Shown here one piece after another: positions 36,950 through 48,313 of a stretch of DNA of 64,000 bases. Both the position numbers and the translations under genes were made by a program. Below the pieces are notes generated by a model, which saw nothing but the letters and a program-made list of their open reading frames with translations, searched no databases and was not told the origin of the DNA. Numbering within the stretch: position 1 is the first letter of the stretch; each line of letters begins with the position of its first letter. The stretch is from Rhabditoides inermis (taxonomy: Eukaryota; Nematoda; Chromadorea; Rhabditida; Rhabditidae), in NCBI GenBank assembly GCA_963966185.1, contig CAWZYM010000148.1, positions 663,501-727,500 on the forward strand, in the 5' to 3' direction.

Positions 36950-37197
36950 GCCATTGCTGCTTCAGCTGCTATTGAATGACAGGCAAACGAACAACAATAA
37001 CTATTTGAAATATCTTCATTTACATCGAAAGTGAAAAGAACTATGACCCGTGGGGAGAGTATAATTGCACAAAACATACAAAAATGATCACGTAAAGAAA
37101 GGGAAAAAGTGAAAATGGGAAAGCGAAAATTGATAACAAGGGTGGACTAAACAAGATGAGGAATGACGTGGTGAGGTGACTTCATCAATGACGTCAC
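35298..37197. other. intergenic; TTG trinucleotide repeat
   Basis: 36899-36950 is a pure TTG repeat (about 17 units). Short open frames across the stretch have neither splice support nor family resemblance. This is probably the methyltransferase upstream region followed by the ferroportin 3' UTR. Nothing else was recognised. Confidence 0.5.
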
Positions 37198-39348
37198 TCA
37201 TTTGTCGAGTAGTTTATGCTCTTCGGGAAGCTTCACTTCCTCTAATTCACGCTCCACCGGGGCAGTATCAGATTTACGGAATTCCTGGAAAGAAAATTAT
37301 TTTATTGAAAAAGACAAAAAAAAAACAGTGTACAAACCTGGAAGAAGTAGGAGAGATAGAAAGCGAATCCGGTAAAGACAAATGCGTGAGATCCGATGGA
37401 AAAGACACCGAAGATCGAGGCAGCCGGGAAGAAAATGATCTGGAAAGTGTACAACATTACAATCATATTGTTTTGTTAAAACTATGGAAAAAACTATGCA
37501 CACGTGTACTAGAGTGTACTCACGAGACAGTCCTTCATAATAGAGAACAGCTCCTGCAGGGCCGTCTGCACACCGAACACCGTGTATCTGAAGGAAAAAT
37601 AAGAATCACGGTAGGAGAATAATCAACCTTATGGCTCACCCTTAGAATTATGGTAAGAGAATAATTCGATCTCTGGCTCACCCTTAGAACTACGGTAGGA
37701 GAATAATTCGATCTTCGGCTCACCCTTAGAATTACTGTAGGAGAATAATTCGATCTTTTGCTCACCCTTAGAATTACGGTAGGAGAATAATTCGACTTTT
37801 GGCTCACCCTCAGAATTACGGTAGGAGAATAATTCGATCTTTGGCTCACCCTTAAAATTACGGTAGGAGAATAATTCGATCTTTGGCTCACCCTTAGAAT
37901 TACTGTAGGAGAATAATTCGATCTTTTGCTCACCCTTAGAATTACGGTAGGAAAATAATTCGATCTTTGGCTCACCCTTAGAATTACGGTAGGAGAATAA
38001 TTCGATCTTTGGTGAACCCTTAGAATTACGGTACGAGAATAATTCGATCTTTGGCTCACTCTTAGAATTACGGTAGGAGAATAATTCGATCTTCGGCTCG
38101 CCCTTAGAATAACCGTAGGAGAATAATTCACCCTCTCACCTCTCGTTCTCTGGGATGCTCGTCTGCATCAACTCGGCGATAGAAGGGTCAGCGATCCAGA
38201 GACCTGCGAGAGTATAGTAGAGAGAGGGGAGAGAGGGGGGAGAGAGAGATGGAGAGCGAGGGTGATCGAGGGTGAGAGAGAGAGAGAGAAGGATAGAAGG
38301 AGAGATCGGAGAGAGGGAGAAAGCTAGGGTTCTAGGGAGGGAAAGAAGAAGAATATTCTTCTTCTTTCCCCGCGGCGTGCGGTCGGGTCTTCATTTTGCC
38401 CCGCCGCTGCCGGATGATCGGGCGCATCGACAAGAATCCTTCCCAAGACATCCATTGAGCCGGCGGGAAGTAGCTCATGTGGAAGCAGTTCAGGCGCGAG
38501 GAGATACTATGTGCAAAGCAAAGGAGTCTCCGGCGCTGTCACATCAACAATGGTACTCTAATGGTCTATGGAAAGAATATTGATCAAGTATCGGAGAATT
38601 ATCGATCAAGAATCGTCTTCCGCCACTAACCTCGTCTGCCCAACTGTGCCCATAAGATCTTGGCCCACTGTTTGCTTCCTATCCTATCATTGTGATTGTG
38701 ATTGTCATATTCAGCTATAACGATTCCGGATAAACACTTGACTTGACTTGACTTGACTAGGGAGGGGGAACATACTCTAATACATAGAATACACTCACCG
38801 TATCGAGCTGCAGTGATTCCGAAGAAGAAGAGGAAAAGGTGAGGGGACATCTGAAATCAGGCTTGAAAATTACTACTAATAAAACTACCGACGATTTTGT
38901 TGTTTTTATGGTGAGTTTCTTTTTTCAAGTTTCCTATTTTCTCTGTTTTCTGTTCGAGTAATGGTTGAAATGCGTTTGGAAAGTATTTGCGAGACGCACA
39001 AACATCTGTTTGACTCGATAAGAAAGCAATGTCATTAACTCCTTGTCAACTCGTCCCACCTCTCCGATACTCATGGTCTGTTGCAGATCATCCGGCACCG
39101 CCCCGCCACCCACGATCGCATTCTCCATCTCAGACGACCATTGCTGCAAGTGGAAGAGTACACTGATTGTTTACATACTTACAAACGTTTGCATGTTCGT
39201 TTGTTTACTCACCGAGAATGTGAGTGTGTCGACGTATCCGGTGACGTTCATCGGGGACCCGGGGAGGAAGGAGGAGACGGAGGAACAAGAGATGAACACG
39301 TTTTGCAGCTGCAAGGCGGGATTTCTCTTTCTCTCTCTACCTACCTAC

Positions 39349-39400
<52 letters not shown>

Positions 39401-39665
39401 CTTCCACTCTCACCATCAGCCCAATGAGTCCAGTGAGCAGCACTCCCACAGTCCTCGACAGAACTCCATACGTAAGAGAACCGAAGAAACTGGAAATGTC
39501 AAAATCAAATTCCACATCCACACTAAACGTTCAATGCAGTGAGTTTTTACTACAAAAAACACTCACCCCAGCAGGCTGCCCGCCGATCGGAACACACCCA
39601 GAGCAGTGGCAGACATGCCGTGAGAAGCACCATACGAGATGGCGATCTGGAAGGGACAACTCTCT

Positions 39666-39707
<42 letters not shown>

Positions 39708-42522
39708 TCCCCCCCCCCTCTCTCCTTCTCCCCCTTATCTCTCTCTCCTTCTCTCTCTCCCCCTCTCTCTCTCCCTCTATCTCTACATCTTCTCCCCTCC
39801 TCACATTATCGAATCCGAGTACAGTCATGAATAGTAGTGCTAGTCCGAAGGCTGGTCGGAAGCACTTCTGTCTGCCGTACGTGGAATACGAGGAGAGGGC
39901 CTGGCAGCAAGAGGCCTCAGTGGGCTCCGAGAGGGTCAGGTCTGCAACATTTCTGATTTTTGATTATTATTAATGTCCGTTACGTTTCATGACATTGTTA
40001 AAAGAATCAAACTGTCTTTGGTGTAAAATTGAAGCCGCGTAGAAACCAAATGGGAAAATAGTGAACCACGTACCCTTCTTCTTCTTGAGTGCGGGTGTGT
40101 TGTTGTGCAGCCACTGAAGAACCGACGCCTCCACCACCCACGAGAGAATGTTCCAGCCTGTGAATAAAACTAGTTTCATACCGGGTACGTTTCAATCGGA
40201 TGACATCAATACGATATTATATTATGCAAAAGTTTATGTAAGTCAATATGTTTCATTTGCGACTTGCTATGACAGATGCATAATGACAAACGTTAGCAAT
40301 GACACATCCGTGCTAATCGTCTTCGACTCAGTCGACACGCTCACCCATTCGTAAGAAACTCTAGCTTCCAGTTGGTTTTAGCAGTGACAAACACTAGCTA
40401 CTCTTTCATCGCGACACAATGCAGCATGTCCGGTCTCTCACCAATGATGAGCAGGCAGCAGCTAGTCTTGGGCATGGTGTCTAGCATGAGACCCGCGAGG
40501 AGGGGGACGACGAAGCCGGAGAACTGCTCAGTCATCACCATAGCCGTGTTCTGGGCTGCAAAAGAATATATGGATGCAAAGTTTTCGAAACATGTACGTT
40601 TCACTTTTAGTAGAATAATTACTGCGTACAAAAACGTGTAATGGGCCACTGGAACATTCCATATAGAAAATCGCCACTCACTGGACAGCAGCGCGTTTTC
40701 TCCACTAGACACTATCTCAACGATCCAATCCTGAAAGAGTAGAGTTAATCATTTGTAGACTTACAAACGTTCCTCTATTCATTCATTTCGTTCGTCACCC
40801 TACGAACCGATCAATTACTCATTTCATTATTTTGGGGTTTGTATACGTCATATAGTGTCCGTTTTCGCACCTTTGTGAATGCAGTCCTCTGGGCGTCGCT
40901 GGCCACTCGGGAGAGACCTCCGAAGACGATGGCCAGGGCAAGGTAGATCTGAATGGAAGAATACATAGCTTCATGGAGAAAATACTGGAGACATCAAGGC
41001 TGTCAATTAGAGGCAGGTCTTTAGTAAGTGAAAGAGTGTCGGTTCTACTCACACTCCTGTTCCATCCAGCCTCATGGGTGGATAGGTTGAGATAAAACGC
41101 CACAGCCGACAGACCGATAGCTATATTGTTCGCACCCAGGATCAGTTGCATGCCTGGAATGGATTGTACAACGATCACTTATCAGCATCCATATCTTTCA
41201 TCCATTTATTCTTCTCCGACCCACCTCTGTCCCTCTGTTTCGTATCCAGCCATCTGCCAGTGGCAGGCGCCAGAATCAGCTTAATAGAAGAGTCAATCAG
41301 CTGAAACCATATTTGAATTAGATATCATTGAACATGCTGGTAATCTATGGACATTTCCGTCATATTTTTCTATATTGCTTCTGTGTGAACAATAGTACAA
41401 ACAGCAATGAGAAAATTCGTTTCACTGCCAGTTCACTATGCTCACGCAAATTGATCCATAATATTGTCAGTTTGATTTAACAATTTAACCCGGGTGGAAC
41501 GACCAAGTAGTTTCCTTGCCATACCTGATGAATGGCGACCCATGTCATTCCTCCGGCCTCCGCCATCAGAATTCCAATAGCGAACATCCATAGGCGATCG
41601 CCCTGCAAGAGGAGAATTTTATAATTTTCGAATACTCGGAACAGGTCCTATGCGGATTATAGGCTTTTCTTACACGTTTTCAAGCATTTGGATGGAATTC
41701 GGAATTTTCTTTTTGACCTTTTTCTATTTTTCACGATGCGAACACACGATCGCCATTTCTAATTTCGGAATCAACATGATAACACGGAATGTTGCTTCCT
41801 TGTTCCGATGTTTCCATCATTCCACACGTCTGTTCGTTTCTACCGCGTCCTTTGTCTTCGTCTTGGCGTCGTGTCGATAACAGTGGCGAGTGAGTGCCTA
41901 TCACACGATGTTGTCTGCCTAATCTCTTCAAGGGAGTGGGGTGTGAGTTGAAAGTTCGACGGCTCGTCCGAAGACCGATGCGCTCAGCAACCCTGATACG
42001 CAGGGAATGCGTGGAAATTGGAAGACTAGTGGTGAAATACTAGGATTGAAGGTTCAATAACCGATTGTTATCAGATGACACGTGTCGAATCTCGAATCAA
42101 AATAAATTTACACTGAATGTAATTTTTTTTATAGATTTTAATAGACTTTCATAATACGAAATACCATGCTATTCTGGAATCCACTACACAGGTTCAGTTG
42201 CAAATCAATAGATATTTGTTTTAGAGATTACACAATACAAGTGAGTACAGTAGTATTGTGATCTGCTGATAACAGAATGACCAGACTGATAAAAAGACAG
42301 CAAACCCATAATGCATGTAGACAATCGCAATTTACGGTCAACTATAAGAGCACGACTCACCATTGCGGAAACCAAAAACGCAATGTTCAGAAACGAAGCT
42401 GATTTGATGAAACTGAAACGAAATTATGTATAATGTGAAGATGATAAATTCAAATGAAACGCTCACGTTTTGTTTCCCTGCACATAGTCGATGCCGTTGC
42501 GCAATCGACCGCCAATCGACAT
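37198..42522 (-). CDS. fpn-1: ferroportin, iron exporter (SLC40 family)
   Basis: Multi-pass plasma-membrane protein that exports ferrous iron. Nineteen exons join in frame to 509 residues (human 571): 42467-42522, 42361-42412, 41525-41602, 41225-41300, 41053-41153, 40871-40948, 40682-40730, 40442-40555, 40074-40157, 39805-39941, 39567-39646, 39414-39489, 39213-39308, 39060-39143, 38799-38850, 38140-38203, 37524-37587, 37338-37439, 37198-37284. Family landmarks: GDRLWMF (helix 1), QRTAFTKDWIVEIVSSGEN, LFMTVLGFDN (helix 7), ITAARYGLWIADP, ERYTVFGVQTALQEL and a last helix with SIGSHAFVFTGF. The helix-7 cysteine that binds hepcidin in vertebrates is Asn here. Start: ATG one base after ATTTTAG. 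Introns are 50-760 bases; one holds the 42-base satellite. Confidence 0.93.
37595..38131. repeat. 42-base satellite, locus 3, inside a ferroportin intron
   Basis: About 12-13 tandem units (GAGAATAATTCGATCTTTGG then CTCACCCTTAGAATTACGG) fill almost the whole intron between the exons 38140-38203 and 37524-37587. This array is more homogeneous than the two near the left end. On the gene's sense strand the array is open in one frame for nearly 200 codons (repeat VILRVSQRSNYSPT), which I regard as fortuitous. Confidence 0.92.
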
Positions 42523-45500
42523 CCTAAAATAATCATTGGACTTTTTGCACATTGTCAAAATACAAACAAAAGAGATTGAAATTTTATTATAATAATGCAA
42601 TAAGAGCGAAACGCACATGAAACGAATGAAATAAATAGTAAAGTTAAACAGTTGAAGTGAGTGGTGATATTGCAAGCATACGTCAACGAAAGAAATCATA
42701 GATGAGAGAATCACATAAACACAGCAATAACAGCCGTGTACTCTGCACAGTGCCTGCTAATTTCGTAATAAATTTCTGACAATACTATAATATACACAAC
42801 TACAAACACGCTGCAAAACTAACGTAAGTCAGCGTGCGTCTTGTTTTCGTAGAAGTGGTTATGGTTAATCGGTTTGTCGTCTTCATCAGAAAACGCTTAT
42901 AAACCAAAATGAAACTAGAAATACGAAACGCGTGAGTGTGGCGTGGTGATTTGAGTGTGGAGGGGTGTATCAGAAACGGCAGCCGATCCAGGCCCGCGCT
43001 ATCAATCACTCACTATCACTGATAACAACAAAAAGAGAGGGGAGACAGGGAAGGCAAGCACGGCTATACTGACCAGACCACTCTCAAGCATGAAACTTAT
43101 AAGTATAGAGGTTTTACTATGAGGATTTTAAAACAATATATTTTCAAGGTTGCTCTCTGTTCTCTTGTTTATTATTTTTAATTTCAACAAAGAAAGACAA
43201 TTGACAAATAAATGGAATGTTTTTTCAAATTTATTTAGAAGATTCAACATTCATAAGAATGCTGGATGGAGATGAAATGGTGATTTTGTGAGGAAAAATA
43301 AGTAAGTGATATGGTGATATATGGTGCTTTTCCTTCAAGGGTGTGGGGACCATCGAAAGCCGCGCCTTTCAAGCACCCTCTCACACATCCAATCCCCAAA
43401 CACACAAACAATAGCATCAATCTCTCGTTCCTTCCTCTCCCCTTTCCTCCCTCCCTCTCATGTTCCTCTCCATTCCCAGGTCCAGGTGTCATGTTCAATG
43501 TCCCAATACCTTTTGACAACTCTCTCTCTCTCTCTCTCTCACTCGTCCTTGTAGGGAAAGAGAGAGAATGACAATAGCGCTGTGCAGTGAGACACGCAGA
43601 GTGAGTGAGTGTGAAAGTGTATGTATATGCGAGAGAGCGCAGACACGCGGGGCGGCGAGAGAGCGTGTGTCCTATTGAGGTATAGTAGGTGGGCGATCGA
43701 TTGAATCGTTCCGTATCCATGGTACCACTCACAGGTATTCCATTCAGATTCAATTCAGGACTACCCTCTATTTTATAACAACATTTTACTAGTTTTACTA
43801 TTACATTACATTTATCGTATTTGAGTACTTGAGTGCGTGAGTACTTGAGTAGTTTTTCGCACCTTTCCAGCATTGTTTGCTTTGCAATACTCCGTACGTG
43901 TTTGAACACCTGCCAGTCTTATAAAAACGTCTAATGTCAGTGTACTATCTAATCGTATTAAAGATACGTTCATAGTCAAAAAACTTGTCCACAGTTGTTT
44001 TCGGTCTTCGTCTTCGACTTCGCAACACCACTCGTTATTTCTTCATTCTCTGTTTTTCACGATCTCCTTCTTTTTTCTCTTCTTTTCTATGTACTTATCC
44101 CCAGCTTACACCTGATTTCTCTTTCACAATATCGCATTTCGACATGCAAAAACATATTATTTGGTATGCATGATTAGCCGTATCAGCTCTCACTCTCACA
44201 CTAACTACTGAACTACTCACTCTCACTACTCTCTCACTACCAGTTCCGAAATACCGGATACGCTGCGCCCTCTCTCCTTCACCCGCTCTATACATTGTTT
44301 GTTTGTTTTTTGGTAGTGAGAGAGTGACCTGGTTCTGAAAAATATCCGGAGTCCTTGTTCATTTCACTTACACCGCTTCTGTGTTTTTGTAACACTAGAC
44401 TCACTAGACATTTCGAATGTCCGCGTTTAGTCGCCTAGCAATGGTCAGTGGTCTCACTAGCCGCTTGTATGTCTATTTACCTGGTTCCTTATTTACCCCT
44501 CGCCGTGAAAAGGTTGTCTCACCTGCTGGTTGGAATGCAATGCCTGCCAGGCGGCTGGCTAATAACAAAGATTACGTCGGTGGTCTCATGCGCGCTATTG
44601 ATTCTGGACCTCATATGGAGCATGCAGCTCTAACATATTATATATACACTTTACACTTTACATCACATTCAGTTAAGTTGCGGTCAGTCTCTTCGAAACA
44701 CTCCCGAATGCCTGCGAAACACTTCAAAATTGCCTTGCGAATCGCCCTCGGAACACTCCCGAATCGCCTTCGGAATACTCCCGAACACTCCCGAACACTT
44801 CGGAATGCCTTGCGATCCCTTCGAAACACTTCGGAATCGATTCCGAAGAGACTGACCGCACCTTTAACAAGCTGTTCTTTCATATTTCAATTCCTGCATC
44901 CACGAAAACACCACAGCTGTTTTGGTCACTAGTGCACAGCTGCGATTGCATTATGTTTTTCGCACGCTTGTTTCCCTTTCCGAGTTGTGTGTGTGTGATG
45001 GTATTGATTGGACGACCTTGCTCGCTACTTTGGTTGGTCAAACGCATGTTAGTGTTACTACTTTCACGCTACCTGTTGCTCATTGTATACCTATGTGCTT
45101 CTCAATCATCTACTATGATCCTATGCTCTGTCCAATCATGTATCCGATATTCAGATTTCCTTACTTGAGTTGTCACTCTCACCGGATGTTACGAACTGTC
45201 TCTCTGCCTCCGTCGATTGTCCCCTCTCGTCTCTCTCCCCCTTTCGCCCTTTCCGCCCCACCTCACATCCTCTCCCTCCCCGCCTCCCCCTCTCATATTT
45301 TGCTTTCAGCTAATCGCTTGGATACGTGGATTATTCCGAGGCGGATTCGAAGGCCGCTTCGCATTTCCACTCTCTCTCTCTCGCTCCGTTCCCTTCAAAG
45401 AGCCATGGCAATGCGGTAGGTCGCTTCTTTCCCATATTCGGCATTCGTACTTACAGTCTTCGATCGCGTCACGCAAGGCTTGACGTAACAAACAAAACAT

Positions 45501-45576
45501 TGTATATACTTGCGATATGCCAAATGGAAGCACAACTGATAAACTATACACAACTTATGTATAATACAGATTAAAG
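42523..45576. mobile_element. intergenic stretch containing a small TIR element (44672-44867)
   Basis: At 44672-44867, terminal inverted repeats of about 25 bp (GCGGTCAGTCTCTTCG inward from both ends) enclose a cluster of short imperfect repeats of AACACTCCCGAATGCC type. A 171-codon open frame (44417-44932) runs across it and is probably not coding. The rest, including a pyrimidine-rich block at 45220-45300, shows no gene I can support. Confidence 0.6.
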
Positions 45577-45625
45577 GTACACTGGCGACCTATTTTTGAC
45601 TCGGAATGTTTAAAGTCCGACTAAA
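45577..45625. mobile_element. fragment of the TIR/tRNA-like element family
   Basis: AAAGGTACACTGGCGACCTA followed by TTTTTGACTCGG matches the end sequence of the elements at 46900-47699 (AAGGAACAGTGGCGACTTAT then TTTCGACTCGG). The rest of the element is absent, so it is a solo end or truncated copy. Confidence 0.5.
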
Positions 45626-45839
45626 CACAGATTCATGAGCTCTATTGCGAACCGATCTTGCATTCACTCTCGCTGTCTACACTCTGACCCATACCAAACG
45701 ATCGATATTGCGTTTGTCGAGCGAGTCTTTTTAACTCAAAGAACGAAACCAACAAAAACAAAACAATTCAACACAAACATGACAATTGAAATGTTTATCG
45801 TAAGAAGAATGACACATCATGTAATTAAATGTTTTATCA

Positions 45840-46530
45840 GAACAATATTACGGGGAGTTTTTTTTGTTGGCGAAGCTTTCTGGGTGGATCGGGAACAGGT
45901 ACGGGCACTTCCAGCCTCAGTCGTGGCACAGCTGCCACTCCGGGAGCAGCTCCGAGAAGCTGAAAACCTACTGCATAAAAAGAGCAGTTAGGAAACAAGC
46001 TATCATACCTGGGCAAGCGGCAACTACGACAACAGAACACCAGTATCGTACCTTCTCACGCTTGACGCTGCTCCTGGGGCGCGACGAGGAAGAAATCGCA
46101 GTCGATGCCCTGCACCAGGCACGGCGCTTATCTAAATCACAAAACGGAGGTTGTGCAATATGTATAACAACATGTATCCAGCCATACAAAAACATAACAA
46201 ACAAAGTATATCATGTAAAAACAAAACTCACGTTGCTCTTCATGCGGAAGACGAGTTGGCCGAACCGCTCGGCTCGGTCTGCCGGTCGACGCAGCCCCGC
46301 GCACCTTCCGTGTGCTTCATTGACGCCGGCGAGTCACAACTGCAATTCATTTTGATTACATATACCAGTAAATATGCAGTACGTCATAAATAAAGCACAT
46401 TGTCAAAATACAACAACGCTGGTGTTTCAACAACATCAGCTCATAGAAGATAATTCAACGCTTACGTACCTGTTCCAATGTGACAATAATTCTTGATGAC
46501 GAATAGGTAAAGTTTGTTCATGTGAAGCTC
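45840..46530 (-). pseudogene. spliced-looking minus-strand locus without one reading frame
   Basis: Exon-like, GC-richer blocks with splice signals on the minus strand: 46470-46530 (acceptor TTTTTTTCCAG, donor GTACGTAAG), 46232-46339 (TTGCAG, GTGAGTTTTG), 46052-46131 (ATTTAG, GTACGATA) and a last block from 45970. No frame passes through all four. A short one (from ATG near 46243) would give MKSNISAVPGAGHRLRFL and end QLCHD. It may be a pseudogene, a non-coding transcript, or a gene I have split wrongly. The plus strand also shows open frames here, with weaker splice sites. Confidence 0.3.
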
Positions 46531-46899
46531 CTGGAAAAAAACACATCAAAACAAATAATGTATTCAAAAGAACGATAGCGTAATAAACAAGAAAAAAACA
46601 CAATTTCGTCGCGGCTTCATCGTTGCGCACCGATGAACTTAGGGCAAAACGACGTTTATTCGATAGCATGATCATGACAAACAACACACAATATTATACA
46701 TCTTAAATAAACACAACAAAATACAACAAAATAAGGGAAAACGAACGAACATTTGATTTGACAGCGGAACAGCTGATAGCGATACGCAGCGTGAGGTCAG
46801 ACTGTCAGAGTATAGTCTCCTGGCACTGTGCCATAGTCTCCTGGAGCTGTGCCAAGCGACTTTGAAGCCCTGAGGGCGTTTGAGTGAATTTTTTTCAAA

Positions 46900-47340
46900 G
46901 TAAAATTTGTGTACCGTTAAACTTATCGTGAATTTATCTATATATTAGGATAAACTATGATTTTTCCGAAAATATCTGTTTACACGTACTTTAAAAGAAT
47001 CATATCAACCTAAATCCTAATCGATTTGTGAGAAAGAACAACGATTCTCCATTGCGTTCAAATGTTGCAACTCGCTGTTGCAACCATTTATTTCAAACTC
47101 AAAAGTGGTCCCGCCACGACTTCCATTCCGTTGAACTCTTCAATACTGCAGAAATGACGAGAGAAGACATATATCTGATGAACGAAGCTCTTTACCTAAC
47201 TATGTGGCTCAATTCGTGTGTGCGCCGTTATGGCTCAGACCTCGCCGGTTCGAGTCCTATCTACGGCAAATGTTTTGCATGAGTGATAATACGGGTTCAA
47301 GAGAGCTAGATGCAGAAATAAGTCGCCACTGTTCCTTCTA
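46900..47340 (+). mobile_element. TIR element with internal tRNA-like promoter, copy A
   Basis: The right end AAATAAGTCGCCACTGTTCC (47316-47335) is the inverse of the left end of the next element. The interior has box A-like TGGCTCAATTCG (about 47205) and box B GGTTCGAGTCC (47247-47257), followed by ACGGCAAATGTTTTG. Body sequence (for example GAAAGAACAACGATTCT) parallels copy B. The left boundary is unclear. Confidence 0.55.
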
Positions 47341-47699
47341 AAGGAACAGTGGCGACTTATTTTCGACTCGGAGTATTGTTAAAAATCATATTAACCTAAC
47401 GCATTTGCAGTTTTTGCGAAAGAACGACGATTCTGCGTTATTTTCGATTCTGCAACTGCCAAGAATGCAGCTCAAAATTTGAATTTCCCGCCAACCCTTC
47501 ACTGCAAAAATTTGGGTCGGTGACATAACCGCAAATGAACAATAGAATGACACTTGCTTCATGGCTTAGTGCATGTGCGCTGCGTTGTGATCCTAATCTT
47601 CGCGGGTTCGATTCCTGTCACCGCCAAATGTTTTGGTCGTGTGAGAATGAGGAATTGTGGCAGGTCGTGGAAGAAATAAGTCGCCACTGTGCCTTTAAT
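47338..47699 (+). mobile_element. TIR element with internal tRNA-like promoter, copy B
   Basis: The left end (AAAGGAACAGTGGCGACTTA, about 47340) is inversely repeated at the right end (AAATAAGTCGCCACTGTGCC, about 47674-47694), giving 22-24 bp terminal inverted repeats. Inside are box A TGGCTTAGTGCA (47562-47573) and box B GGTTCGATTCC (47605-47615), then CCGCCAAATGTTTTGG. The element length is 362 bases. It ends about 20 bases before the first exon of the Na/K-ATPase beta gene. Confidence 0.65.
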
Positions 47700-47773
47700 G
47701 TTAATCATTCTTTGTTCGCAGGTACGAGCGAGTGACTGACCCTGAAGGCCAGTCGCATTCGATAGTCGAGTCT

Positions 47774-48258
47774 ATGAACGTGTACAATCCGGAGCAGATA
47801 GACGACTGTGGGCCCATTATGGGAGACGGGGGAAGGAGGTGAGCATGTACACTCACTGGGACATAGTAGACATCACTGTTAACTGTTCCGTACTCACTCT
47901 ATTCTGTGCAGATGCAAGTTGCCTCCAAGCACCAAGCTTTCTGATTGTGTTCTTTTCCACAATTTTACTCGCTCTTTCATCCCTTCCTTCTTTTCTCGCT
48001 TCCTTCCTCAAACAAGCGGGAACTCGAGGTGTCACATGCTCTTTCGCGCATGAATAGAATGCGAGATGCAAAGTAGCTGGTCGGTCGGAAATAATTTGAC
48101 ATCGACATTACCACATTACGCTATCAACCGTGAAGTTTTTGTAATCAGCTACATAATCGTAGATTCCTCGATCCGATCTCACTTCGAGAGATGCTCTACG
48201 ATCCACGGATCAACGTCAATCAGAGGGGATTCTGTGTCGGTGAGTAGAGAGGGGGAGA

Positions 48259-48313
<55 letters not shown>

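Noticed and set aside
37535..38131. 198-codon minus-strand open frame with 14-residue repeats
   Set aside because: It is the 42-base satellite read in frame. It lies wholly within a ferroportin intron, and the same unit opens frames at the other two loci.
44417..44932. 171-codon plus-strand open frame
   Set aside because: It runs through an inverted-repeat element and its short internal repeats, with no splice support.
47205..47615. Two possible functional tRNA genes
   Set aside because: Box A and box B are good, but acceptor, anticodon and T stems do not pair and both lie inside repeat elements.
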